From Roseimaritima sediminicola (GTDB lineage: Bacteria > Planctomycetota > Planctomycetia > Pirellulales > Pirellulaceae), in contig NZ_WIAD01000032.1 of assembly GCF_009618275.1 (NCBI RefSeq), positions 1 through 64,000 on the forward strand: a stretch of 64,000 bases of DNA, read 5' to 3'. A program made the position numbers and the translations under genes. Within the stretch, counting starts at the first letter, position 1; each line of letters opens with the position of its first letter. This document shows positions 35,402 through 43,884 of the stretch, in pieces. Below the pieces are notes generated by a model, which made no database searches, was not told where the DNA came from, and worked only from the letters and a program-made list of their open reading frames with translations.

Positions 35402-35614
35402 TGGGCTTTACGGAAGCAAAGTAACGGGAACGGCAGCTGAAGAGCCGGGCGGCTTTAAGATAGTCGCGTTTTTTTCACCGGTCAACCGCCACGCTCGCTG
35501 GATGCTCGTCAGCAGCCGGCAGCGCCCGCGTCGCCATCGCTTTTCGCGTTCGGCTGCTCCGTTTGCAGCGTCGGTTGTGGGCCGAGCACAGACGTCGAAA
35601 TCGAACACGGCGGA

Positions 35615-36148
35615 TTCCCCTTGATGACCACATCGATGACCTCGGCGTACGCCATCAGCGAGAGGTAAGCTTTGGACGAGTCACCGAAGGTTCTGTTCGT
35701 GATCCGCAACGCTTCCGTGAGCGACATCATTGGTTCCGAACATGATGATCGCGACCTCGGGATTTAGCGTTTCCACCCAGCGGTCGACATGTTCCAGAGC
35801 CCAAGCGGCCGTCTGGCTTCCCTGGTTTCCTTTGTCGGCGCCCTTCCAGCGTTAGCATTCCGGTTGGATGTGCGAATGGACCGTGGCCAGGGCGCTGCGG
35901 ACCGGCGCCGGCAGATCATCCCCTTCGAGGTACTGCAGCGGAGCGAAGTAGGCCATCGAATAGGTAATCGAATCTCCGACGTTCAGGACTACGCCGGCCT
36001 CGCCGCTGCCCCGAGCGTGCACCTCTCGCATCGCCGCGATCCAGGCCGGCTGCTCGGCCGCGATGCTGGAGACGGAAAAGAACAGAACAAGCACCAACGG
36101 TGCGGCGAGTCTGCATTGACAGAACCTGTTTTGATCGGTGAGTTCCAT
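35615..36148 (-). pseudogene. Wrecked SGNH/GDSL hydrolase
   Basis: From 36148 leftwards: signal-bearing N-terminus (RLAAPLVLVLFFSVSSIAAE) and the SGNH block-I VVLNVGDSITYSM, then an in-frame TAA at 35852-35854. The same frame resumes as RWKGADKGNQGSQTAAWALE and contains the block GTND in PEVAIIMFGTNDVAHG before a TGA at 35681. A shifted frame then gives SKAYLSLMAYAEVIDVVIKG, which resembles the C-terminal tail of the same family, so the middle including the catalytic Asp/His block is missing. Two stops, a frameshift and an internal deletion make it non-functional. Confidence 0.75.
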
Positions 36149-36239
36149 CAGGTAGCATCCGTTAGAGTCGGCAAGTCTTGATTGATGGGGTGCAGCGAGG
36201 TAAACCACCGGGGCTGCCATGATAACACACGAACGCGCC

Positions 36240-36306
36240 GTAGCCGAACTCGCCAGAGTTTGGAGAGATTGTTACCCGGTTCCAAAGTCTGGCGACTTCC
36301 GCTACG
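36240..36306. repeat. Inverted pair of the dispersed GTAGC element
   Basis: CGTAGCCGAACTCGCCAGAG-TTTGG and the inverted TCCAAAGTCTGGCGACTTCC-GCTACGG are 17 bp apart and can pair. A partial extra unit (CAACTTCCGCTACGGGAGGG) follows at 36312. Confidence 0.7.
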
Positions 36307-36389
36307 GGAGGGCAACTTCCGCTACGGGAGGGCGCGGGAGTTGCAGCGTTTGTCGGTGAGGAACCGTGATCGTTTGGGAGGCATGCTCG

Positions 36390-36791
36390 ATGGACGACGC
36401 TTTGATTGAGTTAACGGAACGGGGCGTGCGCTTCTCGTTCGTCGGCGATCCGTTTCGAGGTCGGCCCAGGATCCCGAATGACGACATTGTCGAAATCGAC
36501 TTCAGCCGGGCGGAGATCACCGATGGAGATGTCGCGGCGCTGCGGCCGCTGCGCAATCTGGAAGGGATCAGCTTCTGGAAGACCGGCGTTTCGGATCGCG
36601 CGATCGAACTGATCTCCGAGCTTCGTCAACTGACACGGCTGAACCTGTGCGGGACGCGAGTCACGGATGCATCGGTGTCGACGCTGATCGCGATGGAGCT
36701 GAACTACATCGACGTCGCCGACACAGAGCTTTCCGAAGAGGGAGTTGAACGGCTGCGCACCGGCCTGTCCAGTGCTGAGATTCTGGTTTAG
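36390..36791 (+). CDS. Leucine-rich-repeat protein
   Basis: 133 residues from ATG 36390, preceded by GGGAGG at 36376-36381; a GTG at 36366 is the alternative. Three or four LRR-like units are visible: IVEIDFSRAEITDGDVAALR, NLEGISFWKTGVSDRAIELI, QLTRLNLCGTRVTDASVSTL and LNYIDVADTELSEEGVERLR. No signal peptide. LRR proteins of this kind are common in planctomycetes and are binding modules without catalytic role. It stands alone. Confidence 0.85.
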   Translation: MDDALIELTERGVRFSFVGDPFRGRPRIPNDDIVEIDFSRAEITDGDVAALRPLRNLEGISFWKTGVSDRAIELISELRQLTRLNLCGTRVTDASVSTLIAMELNYIDVADTELSEEGVERLRTGLSSAEILV

Positions 36792-36941
36792 CGGTGATAC
36801 GAGGAACCGTCGCGCCGGCTTGCCTCGACCGAATGTGCAGGTCCGCAGGTTGTAAACCGCTCTCACCCTGAGCATGGTGAAAACAATCCGTGCCGACGGC
36901 TGTGCGTGGTGTGGCAAACCGCCACAGATTGTTGCAAAGCG

Positions 36942-36970
36942 TTGCTCGGCCAGGAGCCTCTGTCTATACT
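36942..36970 (+). promoter_or_regulatory. Candidate sigma-70-like promoter for the Cys-rich secreted protein
   Basis: TTGCTC (36942-36947) and TATACT (36965-36970) are separated by 17 bp, 39 bp before the TTG start at 37009. This is one of the better -35/-10 pairs in the window. Confidence 0.4.
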
Positions 36971-37008
36971 GCTGTGCGTGAGGAACGAGTGGCTGTCATC
37001 TCTTTCGA

Positions 37009-37629
37009 TTGTCCACTTTGATTAATCTAAAACGAATCTGTATTCGCGATTGCACAGCGAGACGGAGCCTGTCCTGGCTGTTGCTGCTGGCGGTTGTCTT
37101 TGCGCTCTCGGGAATCATCGCCGCTCCGGCGGTCCGGTCGTCGGCCGAACGGAGTGCCGAGCGATATCCGTGCGAGAACTGCCCGTGCGGTTGTTCCAGC
37201 GCCCAATACTGCTGGGACCGCTGCTGTTGCCACAGCGATCGCGAAAAGCTGGACTGGGCGGAACGCAACGGCGTGACTCCGCCGGAGTTCCTCGTCGCAA
37301 GAGTCCACCGAACCGGTGACACATCCGCGACGGTCGACACGCCACAGTGTTCTCATTGTCCAGGTGGGCAATCGCAATCGTGCCAGATCGCCGCTTCTGA
37401 GGCTCCGCCGGAATCCACAACGCTCGCCACTCAGAACACTCAGTTCGTCCTGTTGTGGAAAGCCGCACAGTGTCGCGGTGTTGATTACCTGTGGACGTTG
37501 GTAGGCTCGGTTTACGTACCGTTGACCTCGGCCGTTCCTCTCCCGGATCCTCCGTTCTTGGGTTGGATTCCTATGCATGACGAGCGTGCCGGCTCGTACA
37601 TTCCGGAGTCGGAACCCCCGATTCCGTAG
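37009..37629 (+). CDS. Cys-rich secreted protein with CPCGC...CCCH motif
   Basis: About 206 residues. There is no ATG; TTG 37009 or TTG 37018 must be used, since an in-frame stop lies at 36979. An N-terminal membrane/signal segment (SWLLLLAVVFALSGIIAAPA) is followed by CENCPCGCSSAQYCWDRCCC-HSDREKLDW, with nine Cys within about 20 residues, then CSHCPGGQSQSC. I recall similar CPCGC...W..CCCH...L.WA..N proteins in planctomycetes, without a known function. The pattern suggests metal binding at the cell surface. It lies downstream of a promoter-like site and upstream of the DUF1559 gene, in the metal-efflux neighbourhood. Confidence 0.75.
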   Translation: MSTLINLKRICIRDCTARRSLSWLLLLAVVFALSGIIAAPAVRSSAERSAERYPCENCPCGCSSAQYCWDRCCCHSDREKLDWAERNGVTPPEFLVARVHRTGDTSATVDTPQCSHCPGGQSQSCQIAASEAPPESTTLATQNTQFVLLWKAAQCRGVDYLWTLVGSVYVPLTSAVPLPDPPFLGWIPMHDERAGSYIPESEPPIP

Positions 37630-37657
37630 CTCGCTGGATTGCGGCAGTTCTATCTGC

Positions 37658-37755
37658 CTAAGCACGTCGGCATGAATCTTTCGGTGAAACCCCGCGACAA
37701 CACCCTCCCGCGCAGCGGGAGGGTGATGCCGAATTAAAGGTTGCGACGTGCTTAG
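37658..37755 (+). mobile_element. MITE-like element, short form (copy C)
   Basis: 98 bp with perfect CTAAGCACGTCG / CGACGTGCTTAG ends and the central ACCCTCCCGC-GCA-GCGGGAGGGT hairpin. It is the least diverged short copy, sitting 28 bp after the Cys-rich protein gene. Confidence 0.9.
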
Positions 37756-38004
37756 CAGCTTTTTTCCAGGTCTCTCAGTGCGCCAGGCCGTTGATAGCGG
37801 CCACGGCCAGCCGGTGCGCACTTGCGCCCTCGATACCGCTTCCATCGCCAAGGATCGACGACGGCTCGTTCCTCACACCAACGTGGTTTTCGTCCCTTTG
37901 GCGTGGAAGCGACCTCGACCTGCGCGCACGCATTGCCCCGCAGAACTCACCTTCTGTCGGACCTGGCTATCGGTACGCACATTTCCTCCCCCTCACCTCA
38001 GCGC

Positions 38005-39105
38005 ATGAAGATGAAGGACCACCAGAATACAACGTCACTACCCGGAACGACTCGCACCGCGTTTACTCTGATCGAACTGCTCGTCGTGATTGCAATCATC
38101 GGGCTCCTCGTCGGTCTGTTGCTGCCGGCAGTCCAGGCGGCGAGAGAAGCCGCAAGACGGATGAGCTGTAGCAACAATCTCAAACAGATCGTGCTGGCGA
38201 TGCACAACTATGAAAGTGCTCACCAACGGCTTCCAACGAACTATACAACCGCAGCCAATATATCGGGGAATTTCTCCGTCTTTGCGCAGTTGGCCCCCTA
38301 CTACGAACAAGGCAACGTGGTCGACTTGATCGACTTTGGCCAGCCACTCACGACCGGTTGCTGTCCCGGCACGCTGGTGCCACCGCATGATGTCGCCGCC
38401 GCCACGCCGCTGCCGCTGCTTTCGTGCCCGAGCGAGTCGAACAGCCGCTTATTTCCAGTCACAACGCTCTCAGGCAGCGGCCCCACCGAAACCTACGCCG
38501 GAACAAACTATGTGATGAACTTCGGCACCGGGGTCGGGTCGTTGTACGACACGCGAGTTCCCACCGATGGCATTCACTGGATCAACGCCGGCGTCGGATT
38601 CAATGCGATCACCGACGGATTAAGCAACACCGCGGCGTTTTCCGAGTCGTTACTGGGGGTGGTCGAGCAGAGTCCATCCGCACCGACCAGTGACGGTCTT
38701 CGCCGTCGAACGATGATGAATGTCCGCTGTGCCTTCATCGATCGTGCGCGGCGTCCCACAACCGCAGGCATGGCCGGTTACAGTTTGCCCGATGATCCAA
38801 CCCAGCTGGAAGCTTATACGCGGGGAAGTTCCCTGTTTCGCGGATGGTCTGGCCAGCGCGGCGCTGGCTGGATCAATGGCCGTGAATACTGGACCGGATA
38901 CACACACTATCACCGGCCCCAGAGCGCGGTGCCCGATATGCAGACCTGCGGCTGGGGCGTCTTTGCGGCGAGAAGCAATCATCCGGGCGGACTTCATGTC
39001 GCGATGTGCGATGGCAGCGTCAAGTTCGTTACCGAAAGCATCGACCTCCAGACGTGGCGTGCCGCCGGGACGCGCAGCGGCAACGAAACGCCGGGGGAAT
39101 GGTGA
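38005..39105 (+). CDS. DUF1559 pseudopilin-like protein
   Basis: 366 residues from ATG 38005 (ATG 38011 also possible); the longer upstream frame is not protein-like. The N-terminus has the type IV pilin-like methylation signal [20 protein letters not shown] followed by [20 protein letters not shown], and the C-terminus has the DUF1559 signature [17 protein letters not shown]. This family is greatly expanded in planctomycetes; members are probably surface or secretion-related pseudopilins of unknown job. It is followed by a broken DUF4198-like gene. Confidence 0.95.
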   Translation: MKMKDHQNTTSLPGTTRTAFTLIELLVVIAIIGLLVGLLLPAVQAAREAARRMSCSNNLKQIVLAMHNYESAHQRLPTNYTTAANISGNFSVFAQLAPYYEQGNVVDLIDFGQPLTTGCCPGTLVPPHDVAAATPLPLLSCPSESNSRLFPVTTLSGSGPTETYAGTNYVMNFGTGVGSLYDTRVPTDGIHWINAGVGFNAITDGLSNTAAFSESLLGVVEQSPSAPTSDGLRRRTMMNVRCAFIDRARRPTTAGMAGYSLPDDPTQLEAYTRGSSLFRGWSGQRGAGWINGREYWTGYTHYHRPQSAVPDMQTCGWGVFAARSNHPGGLHVAMCDGSVKFVTESIDLQTWRAAGTRSGNETPGEW

Positions 39106-39163
39106 GACCGCAGCAAGCAACCTTTTTCGTTTACAACCTTTTTGAAATCACGAGAGGATCTTC

Positions 39164-39290
39164 ATGAAAACCGCCTATTCAACGCTTCTGTTCGCTTTCG
39201 TCGTGTCTTTTGCCGCAGCGACCGCGTACGCTCACGACACCTGGATCGAGACCGGATCCGGGACGGTGCCGGTCGAGCGATCAGCGAACG
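39164..39290 (+). pseudogene. DUF4198-like exported protein, interrupted by a MITE
   Basis: MKTAYSTLLFAFVVSFAAAT is a signal peptide followed by AHDTWIETGSGTVPVERSAN, the usual mature start of exported DUF4198 proteins (His-Asp-Thr-Trp). After about 42 codons the frame runs into the MITE at 39291-39464. The sequence after the element carries no recognisable DUF4198 remainder. The gene therefore ends as an N-terminal stub. DUF4198 proteins are linked to metal uptake or handling, which fits the neighbourhood. Confidence 0.7.
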
Positions 39291-39464
39291 CTAAGCACGT
39301 CGGCATGAATCTTTCGGTGAAACTCCGCGACAACACCCTCCCGCGCAGCGGGAGGGTCGGGCTCTTAGGCCCGGGGAGGGCCCTGCGAAAACCCTCTCCG
39401 GGCCTAAGAGCCCGACTCTCCCAAAGGGAGAGTGATGCCGAATTAAAGGTTGCGACGTGCTTAA
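39291..39464 (+). mobile_element. MITE-like element, long form (copy D)
   Basis: 174 bp from CTAAGCACGTCG to CGACGTGCTTAA, with both hairpins. It is nearly identical to copy B over most of its length but with cleaner termini, so probably younger. It is inserted into the DUF4198-like gene. Confidence 0.9.
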
Positions 39465-39652
39465 TGTTGCATCGACGAAGTCGTTTACCGCGAACCAGGT
39501 CCGCCGGGCCGGGGTCTATACGACCAGAACCGTGGCATTGGCTTTGAACTCGTGAATCACAAATGGCACAGCTGGAAGCCTAGGCTGCGGTGGCACTCCC
39601 CCCTTTCCATCACATGCGTTATGGAAGCCTTCCTCAACCGTCGAACGATCCC

Positions 39653-40018
39653 ATGGCAACCACGACCGGAACCGAATTCGAGACTCGCGTAGCCGCACGC
39701 GTCGCTGGCGAAGACATCCGCCGCGGCGACTTTGTGACGGTCTTGAACGAGATTGTCGAGCTGCCCTCGTTCCTCTGGAGCTGCTCGGGCGCTTCGTTTG
39801 CCCCCGATGAGCCGGTTCGCATGCGACTGATGCCCGGCGAGGCGGGGCAGCCCTTCAAAGTCATCGAGGTGTGTCTGCCGTTCGTCTACGCCGAACGTCC
39901 CAAAGGCGGAACGGAGATCTTCGACACTCGCCAGAAACAACTCGTCCGGCTCGACGGCGACAGCGGCCGGGCGGTATGGCAACGGCTGCGCAAGCCCTCG
40001 AAGAAGAAGCGGAAGTAG
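39653..40018 (+). CDS. Conserved small protein of unknown function
   Basis: 121 residues from ATG 39653 (MATTTGTEFETRVAARVAGE). The sequence has a regular acidic beta-rich composition (EDIRRGDFVTVLNEIVELPS, FKVIEVCLPFVYAERPKGG) and ends in a very basic tail (RLRKPSKKKRK). No signal peptide or membrane segment. Good codon usage and a clean frame support a real gene. I do not recognise a named family. Confidence 0.7.
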   Translation: MATTTGTEFETRVAARVAGEDIRRGDFVTVLNEIVELPSFLWSCSGASFAPDEPVRMRLMPGEAGQPFKVIEVCLPFVYAERPKGGTEIFDTRQKQLVRLDGDSGRAVWQRLRKPSKKKRK

Positions 40019-40049
40019 CAAGGGATCGACGCGGAGATCGGGGTAGGTC

Positions 40050-40166
40050 CGTAGCTGAAGTCGCCAGACTTTGGACGGGCATCAAAGTACAACCGTTCGC
40101 CCTAATTCAGGCGAGTTCGGTTTCGAAGCGGCGGATCGGTCCAAACTCTGGCGACTTCAGCTACGG
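40050..40166. repeat. Inverted pair of the dispersed GTAGCTGA element
   Basis: CGTAGCTGAAGTCGCCAGAC-TTTGGAC (40050-40076) faces GTCCAAACTCTGGCGACTTC-AGCTACGG (40139-40166) across 62 bp that contain a further partial match (GGCGAGTTCGG). Confidence 0.75.
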
Positions 40167-40206
40167 CTTGATCGGTCCCTGACTCCGGCGGATTCTATGT
40201 ATCCTG

Positions 40207-40460
40207 ATGTTTACTCCCCTCTCCCCGCCAACCTGAGCGAGTGGAGCTCGCTCAGGTTGGCGGGGAGAGGGGTTGGGGGTGAGGGGCCTCCGGCGCAATG
40301 GCCTGACTCCTTGCATCGGCTCCAACTGCCGCGTCCGGCATCAAAGCGAGGAAAGATGATGCGGGCGTTGCCGCTCTGCTGTCCCCCTCACCCCCGGCCC
40401 CTCTCCCCCGAAGCCTGACTCGCTTAGGCTCGCCAGGCTTCGGGGGAGAGGGGAGTAAGA
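40207..40460. repeat. Composite palindromic element with nested hairpins
   Basis: Bounded by TACTCCCCTCTCCCC and GGGGAGAGGGGAGTA. The left half is a perfect 26-bp stem with a 5-base loop (arms CCCCTCTCCCCGCCAACCTG-AGCGAG). The right half is a 20-bp stem around CCCCTCTCCCCCGAAGCCTG. An internal GGGGGTGAGGG/CCCTCACCCCC pair joins the halves. It has no coding capacity and looks like a non-autonomous mobile element. Confidence 0.75.
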
Positions 40461-40500
40461 GATTCTTTTCGTCCATAGAATCCGTGAGAGTCAGAAGGCG

Positions 40501-40527
40501 GTCCAAACTCTGGCGAGTTCGGCTACG
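40501..40527 (-). repeat. Dispersed GTAGCTGA-type element
   Basis: GTCCAAACTCTGGCGAGTTC-GGCTACG, about 60 bp before the second sulfatase gene. Confidence 0.7.
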
Positions 40528-40589
40528 ATGGCGAGCTGGAAGCTTTTGCCAAGGCCGTGGCCGCGGCCTGAAGAACTTTTGGAGACGCT

Positions 40590-42101
40590 ATGACGACGTT
40601 GGGAAATCGCTGGCCTTGGTTGTTGATCGTTGCGGTATGGGGGCTTGCTTTCTCGCCACCGGTTACGGCTGAGCAAAGACCGAACGTGGTTTTTATTTTG
40701 GTCGACGACCTGCGCTACGACACGTTTGGATTCATGGGCCACCCCTTCGTCGAAACGCCTCACATCGATCGCCTGGCGGAGCGGGGACTGCAGTTTACCA
40801 ATGCCTTCGTTACCACCTCGCTGTGCTCGCCCTCGCGGGCTTCGTTTTTGACCGGCCAGTACACGCATCATCACAAAGTCGTCGACAACCAGGATTTGAT
40901 GCCGGCGGATACCGTCACCTTCCCCCAGCACCTTCGACAAGCGGGCTACGAAACGGCATTTATCGGCAAATGGCACATGGGCGGTTCCAGCGATGCGGCT
41001 CGCCCCGGTTTCGATCATTGGATCAGCTTCCGGGGCCAGGGCACGTACTGGCCCGAGCAACAGACGCTGAACGTCAACGGTCGGCAGGTCCCGCGGAAAA
41101 AGTACATGACCGATGAGTTGACCGACTACGCCGCCGAGTGGTTGCAGGGCCGCAGCTCCGACCAACCCTTCATGTTGTATCTATCGCACAAGGGCGTGCA
41201 CGGGTTGTACGATCCGGCACCGCGGCATCTGGACCGCTACAAAGACGAACCTCTGCCGCCGCAGGCCAATCGCGGCGACGACCGTTCGGACGGCAAACCG
41301 ATGTGGGTGCATGACCAAAAGAACAGCTGGCACGGTACGGAGTTCCCCTATCACGGACGCGCCAAGCAAACGATCGCCGAGATGTATCGGCACTACTGCG
41401 AAATGATCCTCTCGATCGACGACAGCGTGGGCCGTGTCATGCAGGTGCTCGGTGATCGCGGTCTGGACCAGAACACCTTGGTCATCTTCACCAGCGATGG
41501 CGGCCACCTATGGGGCGAGCACGGATTGATCGACAAACGCTGTGCCTACGAAGAATCGATCCGGATTCCGCTGGTGGTCTACGGCCCCCGCCACGTTCAA
41601 CCCGGCGTGCGCTGCGACGCATTGGTGGCCAACATCGATGTCGCACCGACCCTGCTAGAACTGGCGGGGATCGGGGTTCCCAACACGATGGACGGAGCAA
41701 GCTTTGCGGAGTTACTGAACGCACCGGAGGCCGTCCGGCCCAGTCGCAGCCGTTTGCTGTACGAGTACTACTGGGAACCCAATTTCCCGCAAACACCGAC
41801 CACCTTCGCACTGCGGACGCCGCGTTACAAACTGATCCAGTACCACGGCATCTGGGACACCGACGAGCTGTACGACATCGTTACCGATCCGCAGGAAACG
41901 AACAATCTGATCCATGATCCCGAGCATCAGGGCCGAGTCCAGCGGATGCGGAAACAACTGCACGAAAAGCTGCGGTCCACCGGCGGATTGGCGATTCCTT
42001 TGGGATTCAAACGCGGACACGGGGCGAACAAACGCAGCGCTGCCGGATCAAGTCGCGCCGAATTCCCGGAACGAATGCTGGCCACCCCGCCCGCGGAATA
42101 G
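40590..42101 (+). CDS. Secreted formylglycine sulfatase
   Basis: 503 residues. Signal peptide (WLLIVAVWGLAFSPPVTAE), then VVFILVDDLRYD (metal Asp pair), the canonical CSPSR modification motif (Cys79), GKWHMGG, and IFTSDGGHLWGEHGL (metal DGxH-type site) with the ...GLIDKRCAYEESIRIPL substrate region. The C-terminal YKLIQYHGIWDTDELYDIVT with DPQETNNL is typical of this S1 family. It would desulfate polysaccharides or other sulfate esters outside the cell. The upstream spacer is full of repeats, with no partner gene; it is not clustered with the first sulfatase at 17.3 kb. Confidence 0.95.
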   Translation: MTTLGNRWPWLLIVAVWGLAFSPPVTAEQRPNVVFILVDDLRYDTFGFMGHPFVETPHIDRLAERGLQFTNAFVTTSLCSPSRASFLTGQYTHHHKVVDNQDLMPADTVTFPQHLRQAGYETAFIGKWHMGGSSDAARPGFDHWISFRGQGTYWPEQQTLNVNGRQVPRKKYMTDELTDYAAEWLQGRSSDQPFMLYLSHKGVHGLYDPAPRHLDRYKDEPLPPQANRGDDRSDGKPMWVHDQKNSWHGTEFPYHGRAKQTIAEMYRHYCEMILSIDDSVGRVMQVLGDRGLDQNTLVIFTSDGGHLWGEHGLIDKRCAYEESIRIPLVVYGPRHVQPGVRCDALVANIDVAPTLLELAGIGVPNTMDGASFAELLNAPEAVRPSRSRLLYEYYWEPNFPQTPTTFALRTPRYKLIQYHGIWDTDELYDIVTDPQETNNLIHDPEHQGRVQRMRKQLHEKLRSTGGLAIPLGFKRGHGANKRSAAGSSRAEFPERMLATPPAE

Positions 42102-42259
42102 ACGGTCCTGGAGTATGCGACTGCCGTTTGCTGTTAACGCCGATGGCATGGTAAATGCACCGCCGTTTGCGGCAGCCTGAGACCTGAGCGGCGTGTCGAT
42201 TGCTCGGCAAGGTTCGCTTTCGGGTCCGCGATGCTCGGTATCATTCGGAGGTGATTGGG

Positions 42260-43105
42260 ATGCGTTGGTTTGGTGTGGTGGTGGTGTGCGTTGGGCTGCT
42301 GGTCTCTTCAGTTGCTGTGTCGCAGCAGCCCGGAGCTGCGGAGTCTGCCGAGAAGGTTGCCGAAGTCAAGAACGGCCTGGCGGCGACAATCGAGCTGGGG
42401 GAGGCGATCGTGGAGAACACGCGGACGCATCCGCTATCCAAACCCTATGTTGGCAATGCGTTGAACTGCACGTCATGCCATCTGGACAATGGGCGGCATG
42501 AGGAAGCAGCCAGTTTTATCGGCATCGCCACGGCGTATCCCGCCTGGTCGCCTCGCGAAAAGCGGGTGATCACGTTGCAGGATCGCGTGTTGAACTGTTT
42601 TATGCGGAGCGAAAACGGGGTTCGGCCACCGATCGGCGGCAAGGTCGCCACGGCGGTTACGACGTACATCACGTCTTTGTCCGAAGGCCAGCCGATAAAA
42701 ATGAACCACCAACGTCCGCTGGGACCAAACGCCGTTGTGATGCTGGATCCGGGACAGCACAGGCCGAACGTCGATCACGGCCGCGTGTTGTACGCAGATC
42801 ACTGTGCGTCGTGCCATGGCGAGGACGGACAGGGACTGGTCGACGGGCCGCCGGTTTGGGGACCGGACTCTTACAACGACGGCGCGGGGTTGAGCCGCGT
42901 ACCGAAACTGGCTTCGTGGCTGAAGGTCGCCATGCCGCTGGACGATCCCTTCCTGTCGGAGGAAGAAGCGTTCGACATCGCGGCGTTCGTCAACAGTCAC
43001 CAGCGGCCAAAGTTCAAACTGAGCGAGCACCTACCGGCCGAGGAAAAGCTGGGGGAATACAACGCCGAATCATCGGAAACAATCTCGGGAGAACCAGGTA
43101 GCTGA
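42260..43105 (+). CDS. Exported diheme cytochrome c, TsdA-like
   Basis: 281 residues from ATG 42260, set by a strong ribosome binding site (GGAGGTG at 42247-42253). Signal peptide (VVVVCVGLLVSSVAVS). Two heme motifs: CTSCHLDNG and CASCHGEDG. The region between (AYPAWSPREKRVITLQDRVL-NCFMRSENG) resembles the first domain of thiosulfate dehydrogenase TsdA, which oxidises thiosulfate to tetrathionate, or runs in reverse. Axial ligands cannot be assigned safely. Periplasmic electron carrier or TsdA-type enzyme; no other sulfur-oxidation gene is nearby. The stop is inside a dispersed repeat. Confidence 0.88.
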   Translation: MRWFGVVVVCVGLLVSSVAVSQQPGAAESAEKVAEVKNGLAATIELGEAIVENTRTHPLSKPYVGNALNCTSCHLDNGRHEEAASFIGIATAYPAWSPREKRVITLQDRVLNCFMRSENGVRPPIGGKVATAVTTYITSLSEGQPIKMNHQRPLGPNAVVMLDPGQHRPNVDHGRVLYADHCASCHGEDGQGLVDGPPVWGPDSYNDGAGLSRVPKLASWLKVAMPLDDPFLSEEEAFDIAAFVNSHQRPKFKLSEHLPAEEKLGEYNAESSETISGEPGS

Positions 43106-43123
43106 ACTCGCCAGAGTTTGGAC
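43098..43123 (+). repeat. Dispersed GTAGCTGA element supplying the cytochrome stop
   Basis: GGTAGCTGAACTCGCCAGAG-TTTGGAC; the TGA in GTAGCTGA is the stop codon of the diheme cytochrome. A partial copy (CGTAGCTGAAG) follows at 43140. Confidence 0.75.
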
Positions 43124-43174
43124 AGCATCAGCGAAAACACGTAGCTGAAGGGGCCGGTCCTCAGACGAGTTACC

Positions 43175-43810
43175 CTAGCCCACTTCCCGCAGAAACTGGT
43201 CCAGAAACGTTCGCATGAAGGCTTCGCGCTCGCTGGCCAGCCGACGGCCGGCGTCGGTGTTCATCAACGACTTCAGCTTGAACAGTTTCTCGTGGAAGTG
43301 CCCGACACCAGTTTTTCGCTCGCCGGCGTCCGGCAAGTAGAACGGCTGGCCAAACGCCGCTCCGTATTCGATGGTCCGGACGATTCCGACCGCGCCCAGA
43401 GCGTCCAGCCGATCGGCATCCTGCACGACTTGGCCTTCCAAGGACAAAGCCTCTGCGGTCTGGGTCTTGCGAAACGAAAGGTTATCCACAATGTGCGCGA
43501 CGTGCTGGATCACCCGATCGGGAGCCTTCAACTGTGAAAGGATCTTCCGGGAAAACTCAGCACTTCGTTCGACGCCGTCGTGGAATTTGGCGTCCCCCAC
43601 GTCATGCAGCAAGGCGGCCAATTCGACGATCGTCCGATCGCCGCCGACTTCGGACTGAATCGTCCGAGCGGCAGCGAGCACACGCAGGACGTGGTCGAAA
43701 TCGTGGCCGGCCCCCTGGCCGGTCATCCGCTGGCGAACGATTTCCTGGGTTTGCGAAACGAGCAAACTCGGCCGGGTTTCTTCCACTGGGGAGCTTTCCT
43801 GCTGGGGCAT
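43175..43810 (-). CDS. HD-domain phosphohydrolase
   Basis: 211 residues. HD superfamily motif set: DFDHVLRVLAAAR (first His), ELAALLHDVGDAKF (His-Asp) and QDADRLDALGAVGIVRTIEY (Asp), with family tail HFHEKLFKLKSLMNT. It resembles the YedJ/YpgQ class of HD hydrolases, which act on nucleotides or similar phosphates in the cytoplasm. Substrate unknown. The divergent small gene at 43885 starts 74 bp upstream, so they share a promoter region. Confidence 0.9.
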   Translation of the reverse strand: MPQQESSPVEETRPSLLVSQTQEIVRQRMTGQGAGHDFDHVLRVLAAARTIQSEVGGDRTIVELAALLHDVGDAKFHDGVERSAEFSRKILSQLKAPDRVIQHVAHIVDNLSFRKTQTAEALSLEGQVVQDADRLDALGAVGIVRTIEYGAAFGQPFYLPDAGERKTGVGHFHEKLFKLKSLMNTDAGRRLASEREAFMRTFLDQFLREVG

Positions 43811-43884
43811 AATGGACTGGGCCAGGGTGTGGCTGCTGCTGTGTGTCGCAAGTCTTACAACGATTCCGTGGGAAAAGCAAAACC

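Noticed and set aside
36792-37008. tRNA or small RNA in the spacer before the Cys-rich protein
   Set aside because: No cloverleaf or conserved tRNA box could be made out; only a promoter-like pair was kept.
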